64,000 bases of DNA from Hydractinia symbiolongicarpus (taxonomy: Eukaryota; Cnidaria; Hydrozoa; Anthoathecata; Hydractiniidae). Below are positions 60,161 through 64,000 of this stretch, in pieces. The position numbers and the translations under genes are program-made. The notes under the pieces are model-generated. The model saw nothing but the letters and a program-made list of their open reading frames with translations, had not been told where the DNA came from and searched no databases. The stretch lies in assembly GCF_029227915.1 (NCBI RefSeq), contig NC_079877.1:558001-622000 (forward strand), given 5' to 3'. Within the stretch, counting starts at the first letter, position 1. Every line of letters begins with the position of its first letter.

Positions 60161-62560
60161 GTAAATCCCGAGCTAGGCCCGTTTAGTCGAATGTATACAA
60201 AGAAAGTACCCAGGGAGTAAACTCATTTCCAGAACGATTTTTTAAATTATCTTTTCACCACTAAAACGCATGAGACCTGTAGTTTTCAAAAATGTTTTCA
60301 TTTTTGGTGAGACGCTGAATAAAAGAAGTTTAATCGCCGGCAAACGAAAACCCGCGAATTCCCGTAAATCCCGGACTCGGCCCGTATAGCCAAAGGTATA
60401 CAAAGAAAGTACCCAGGGAGTAAACTCATTTCCCGAACGATTTTTTAAATTATTTTTTCAACACTAAAACGCATGAGACTTGTAGTTTTGAAAAATGTTT
60501 TTATTTTTGATGAGATGCTGAATAAAAGAAGTTTAATCGCCGGCAAACGAAAAACCGCGATTTCCCGTAAATCTCGGACTCGGCCCATATAGACAAAAGT
60601 TTACAGAGATATTACCCAGGAAGTAATCTCATTTCCCGGACGATTTTTTAAATTATTTTTTCGCCACTATAACGCGTGAGACTTGTAGTTTTCAAAAATG
60701 TTTTCATTTTTGATGAGACGCTTAATGAAAGAGGTTTAATCGCCGGCAAACGAAAACTAGCGATTTCCCGTATATCCCGAGCTAGGCCCGTATAGTCGAA
60801 TGTTTACAAAGAAAGTACCCAGGGAGTAAACTCATTTCCCGAACGATTTTTTAAATTACTTTTTCACCACTAAAACGAATGAGACTTGTAGTTTTCAAAA
60901 ATGTTTTCATTTTTGATGAGACGCTGAATAAAAAAAGTTTAATCGCCGGCAAACTATAACCCGCGATTTCCCGTTCATCCCGGACTCGGCCCGTATAGCC
61001 AAAAGTATACAAAGAAAGTATCCAGGAAGTAAACTCATTTCCCGAACGATTTTTTAAATTATTTTTTCACCACTAAAACGCATGAGACTTGTAGTTTTCA
61101 AAAATGTTTTCATTTTTGATGAGACGCTGAATAAAAGAAGTTTAATCGCCGGCAAACGAAAACCCGTGATTTCCCGTAAATCCCGGGCTTGGCCCGTATA
61201 GTCGAATATATACAAAGAAAGTACCCTGTGAGTAAACTCATTTCCATAACGATTTTTTAAATTATCTTTTCACCACTAAAACGCATGAGACTCGTAGTTT
61301 TCAAAAATGTTTTCATTTTTGATGAGACGCGGAATAAAAGAAGTTTAATCGCTGGCAAACGAAAACCCGCGATTTCCCGTAAATCCCAGACTCGGCCCGT
61401 ATAGTCAAAAGTATACAAAGAAACTACCCAGGGAGTAAACTCATTTCCCGAACGATTTTTTAAATTATCTTTTCACCACTAAAACACATGAGACTTGCAA
61501 TTTTCAAAAATGTTTTCATTTTTGATGAGACGCTGAATAAAAGAAGTTTAATCGCCGGCAAACGAAAACCCGCGAATCCCCGTAAATCCCGGACTCGGCC
61601 CGTATAGTCGAATGTTTACAAAGAAAGTACCCAGGGAGTAAACTCATTTCCCGAACGATTTTTTAAATTATTTTTTCACCACTGAAACGAATGAGACTTG
61701 TAGTTTTCAAAAATGTTTTCATTTTTGATGAGACGCTGAATAAAAAAAGTTTAATCGCCGGCGAACTATAACCCGCGATTTCCCGTTCATCCCGGACTCG
61801 GCCCGTATAGCCAAAAGTATACAAAGAAAGTATCCAGGAAGTAAACTCATTTCCCGAACGATTTTTTAAATTATTTTTTCACCACTAAAACGCATGAGAC
61901 TTGTAGTTTTCAAAAATGTTTTCATTTTTGATGAGACGCTGAATAAAAGAAGTTTAATCGCCGGCAAACGAAAACCCGTGATTTCCCGTAAATCCCGGGC
62001 TTGGCCCGTATAGTCGAATATATACAAAGAAAGTACCCTGTGAGTAAACTCATTTCCATAACGATTTTTTAAATTATCTTTTCACCACTAAAACGCATGA
62101 GACTCGTAGTTTTCAAAAATGTTTTCATTTTTGATGAGACGCGGAATAAAAGAAGTTTAATCGCTGGCAAACGAAAACCCGCAATTTCCCGTAAATCCCG
62201 GACTCGGCCCGTATAGTCAAAAGTATACAAAGAAACTACCCAGGGAGTAAACTCATTTCCCGAACGATTTTTTAAATTATCTTTTCACCACTAAAACACA
62301 TGAGACTTGCAATTTTCAAAAATGTTTTCATTTTTGATGAGACGCTGAATAAAAGAAGTTTAATCGCCGGCAAACGAAAACCCGCGAATTCCCGTAAATC
62401 CCGGACTCGGCCCGTATAGCCAAAGGTATACAAAGAAAGTACCTAGGGAGTAAACTTATTTCGCGAACAATTTTTTAAATTATTTTCTCAACACTAAAAC
62501 GCATGAGACTTGTAGTTTTCAAAAATGTTTTCATTTTTCATGAGACGCTGAATGAAAGAT
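60161..62560 (+). repeat. Shortened outer units with a local 812-bp 4-mer
   Basis: After the monomer at 60161 one monomer type (AAAGTATCAAAG) is skipped and the CCAAAGGTATAC type follows at once. ACGAATGAG at 60875 and 61687 and CCCGTGATTTCCCG near 61169 and 61981 are 812 bp apart, so four monomers (ACGAATGAG, CCCGTTCATCC, GGGCTTGG and GAAACTACCC types) are tandemly repeated. TAAAACACATGAG is shared by both copies. Confidence 0.8.
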
Positions 62561-64000
62561 CCGCAAACGAAAACCCGCGATTTCCCGTAAATCCCGAGCT
62601 AGGCCCGTTTAGTCGAATGTATACAAAGAAAGTACCCAGGGAGTAAACTCATTTCCCGAACGATTTTTTAAATTATTTTTTCACCACTAAAACGCATGAG
62701 ACTTGTAGTTTTTAAAAATGTTTTCATTTTTGATGAGACGCTGAATAAAAGAAGTTTAATCGCCGGCAAACGAAAACCCGCAAATTCCCGTACATCTCGG
62801 ACTCGGCCCGTATAACCAAAAGTATACAAAGAAAGTATCCAGGAAGTAAACTCATTTCCCGAACGATTTTTTAAATTATGTTTTCACCACTAAAACGCAT
62901 GAGACTTGTAGTTTTCAAAAATGTTTTCATTTTTCATGAGACGCTGAATGAAAGTGGTTTAATCGCCGGCAAAGGAAAACCCGCGATTTCCCGTAAATCC
63001 CGAGCTAGGCCCGTTTAGTCGAATGTATACAAAGAAAGTACCCAGGGAGTAAACTCATTTCCAGAACGATTTTTTAAATTATCTTTTCACCACTAAAACA
63101 CATGAGACTTGCAATTTTCAAAAATGTTTTCATTTTTGATGAGACGCTGAATAAAAGAAGTTTAATCGCCGGCAAACGAAAACCCGCGAATTCCCGTAAA
63201 TCCCGGACTCGGCCCGTATAGTCGAATGTTTACAAAGAAAGTACCCAGGGAGTAAACTCATTTCCCGAACGATTTTTTAAATTATTTTTTCACCACTGAA
63301 ACGAATGAGACTTGTAGTTTTCAAAATGTTTTCATTTTTGATGAGACGCTGAATAAAAAAAGTTTAATCGCCGGCGAACTATAACCCGCGATTTCCCGTT
63401 CATCCCGGACTCGGCCCGTATAGCCAAAAGTATACAAAGAAAGTATCCAGGAAGTAAACTCATTTCCCGAACGATTTTTTAAATTATTTTTTCACCACTA
63501 AAACGCATGAGACTTGTAGTTTTCAAAAATGTTTTCATTTTTGATGAGACGCTGAATAAAAGAAGTTTAATCGCCGGCAAACGAAAACCCGTGATTTCCC
63601 GTAAATCCCGGGCTTGGCCCGTATAGTCGAATATATACAAAGAAAGTACCCTGTGAGTAAACTCATTTCCATAACGATTTTTTAAATTATCTTTTCACCA
63701 CTAAAACGCATGAGACTCGTAGTTTTCAAAAATGTTTTCATTTTTGATGAGACGCTGAATAAAAGAAGTTTAATCGCCGGCAAACGAAAACCCGCGAATT
63801 CCCGTAAATCCCGGACTCGGCCCGTATAGTCGAATGTTTACAAAGAAAGTACCCAGGGAGTAAACTCATTTCCCGAACGATTTTTTAAATTATTTTTTCA
63901 CCACTGAAACGAATGAGACTTGTAGTTTTCAAAAATGTTTTCATTTTTGATGAGACGCTGAATAAAAAAAGTTTAATCGCCGGCGAACTATAACCCGCGA
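62561..64000 (+). repeat. Right end of window: mixed outer monomers and a 3-mer
   Basis: The first monomer carries a 10-bp deletion (GAATGAAAGATCCGCAAACG; full form GAATGAAAGTGGTTTAATC... is at about 62947). Monomers with TTTTCATGAG and GAGCTAGG alternate with CACTGAAACGAATGAG types. The latter occur at 63295 and 63903, 608 bp or three monomers (less one base) apart. The array continues beyond 64000; the last bases lie inside the ACTATAACCC monomer. Confidence 0.78.

Larger units (their letters stand above)
1..64000 (+). repeat. Satellite DNA array, ~203-bp monomer, whole window
   Basis: The landmark CCCGTAAAT (or a close variant) recurs at 7, 210, 413, 617, 820, 1023, 1226 and so on to the end of the window, a spacing of 203 bp with 202 and 204 bp variants. 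About 315 copies fit. All copies read in the same direction; I found no inverted segment, no inserted element and no stretch without the repeat. Neighbouring monomers differ at scattered diagnostic positions, while copies one HOR period apart are nearly identical. That pattern is what unequal crossing-over or gene conversion produces in satellite DNA. No protein-coding capacity is evident; open frames are at most about 65 codons and lie inside the repeat. The array runs past both window ends, so its true size is unknown. Confidence 0.98.

Noticed and set aside
1-64000. CRISPR array or bacterial repeat system
   Set aside because: There is direct repetition but no short repeat/unique spacer alternation. 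The 203-bp unit is repeated in full, with HOR structure, and no cas-like coding sequence is present.
1-64000. Ribosomal spacer, 5S rDNA, tRNA or other RNA gene repeat
   Set aside because: No rRNA or tRNA consensus blocks (A/B boxes, 5S internal control region) could be seen in the monomer, and A/T tracts and stop codons fill all frames.
1-64000. Transposable element inserted in, or giving rise to, the array
   Set aside because: No interruption of the 203-bp register by foreign sequence, no terminal repeats with target-site duplications and no transposase or reverse transcriptase coding. The only dyad is the 9-bp element within each monomer.
1-64000. Telomeric repeats
   Set aside because: No runs of TTAGGG, TTAGG, TCAGG or TTTAGGG-type repeats were seen on either strand.

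Overview
The whole 64 kb window is one uninterrupted tandem satellite array. I see no gene, RNA gene, transposon, CRISPR array or unique sequence in it. The monomer is about 203 bp (202 and 204 bp variants occur), AT-rich (74 G+C of 203 in the first full copy), and head-to-tail in a single orientation from end to end, roughly 315 copies. This points to a eukaryotic heterochromatic satellite domain (centromeric or pericentromeric is the natural guess). The species cannot be named from the sequence. Retained CpGs in a GC-richer block are compatible with an invertebrate or another genome without strong CpG loss, but this is weak evidence.

Coordinates use a fixed phase: each monomer starts at the G of CCCGTAAAT (7, 210, 413, 617 and so on). 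Recurrent monomer types can be told apart by short diagnostic words. A: GAAACTACCC, GCATAAG, TTTTAATGAG. B: GAATGTACTC, TCAAGAACG, TTAATTTTTCG. C: CCTGGACTC, TTTTCCCCAC. D: GGGCTTGG, GTGATTAAC, ATTATCTTTTC, GACGCGG. E: CCCATGTAG. F: GAATGTTCTC. G: CGGTCTG, AATAAATAAAG. H: GACTTGTCG, AAAATAAG. I: like A but TTTTGATGAG. J: TAGCCAAAAGTATAC with the shortened TCAAAATG. K: TAGTTAAAAG, TCAACAC. L: CCAAAACTACAC. M: GTGATTAAC, AATCATC. X: GAGCTAGGCCTG, GGCATGAG. Y: TATAAAAAAGG. Z: CTTGGACTC, CCAAAGGTATAC.

These types form higher-order repeats (HORs) whose length changes along the window: 4-mer (413-2038), 7-mer (7314-10149), 16-mer (10150-13391), 9-mer (14811-18456), 16-mer again (24944-31427), 12-mer (33252 to about 40490), 5-mer (41761 to about 43790), 6-mer (45211-47640), and then a different family with 10-mer and 13-mer units (50480-60160). 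The inner part also shows macro-cycles. An X-Y-Z cassette is followed by a mixed segment, then 16-mer HORs, then a shorter HOR derived from them, then the cassette again. Cycle 1 is about 4.4-19.8 kb, cycle 2 is 19.8-41.7 kb, and a truncated cycle 3 starts at 41.7 kb. From about 47.9 kb the array passes into a distinct set of monomer families, relatives of which also occur at about 2.2-3.2 kb.

Signals inside the monomer that may matter functionally are a 9-bp perfect inverted repeat around TTTT, a 19-bp A/T-only tract, a CpG-dense block, a minus-strand sequence resembling the CENP-B box core but with a spacer one base too short, and a TATA-like word found only in type Y. All functional readings of these are inference.
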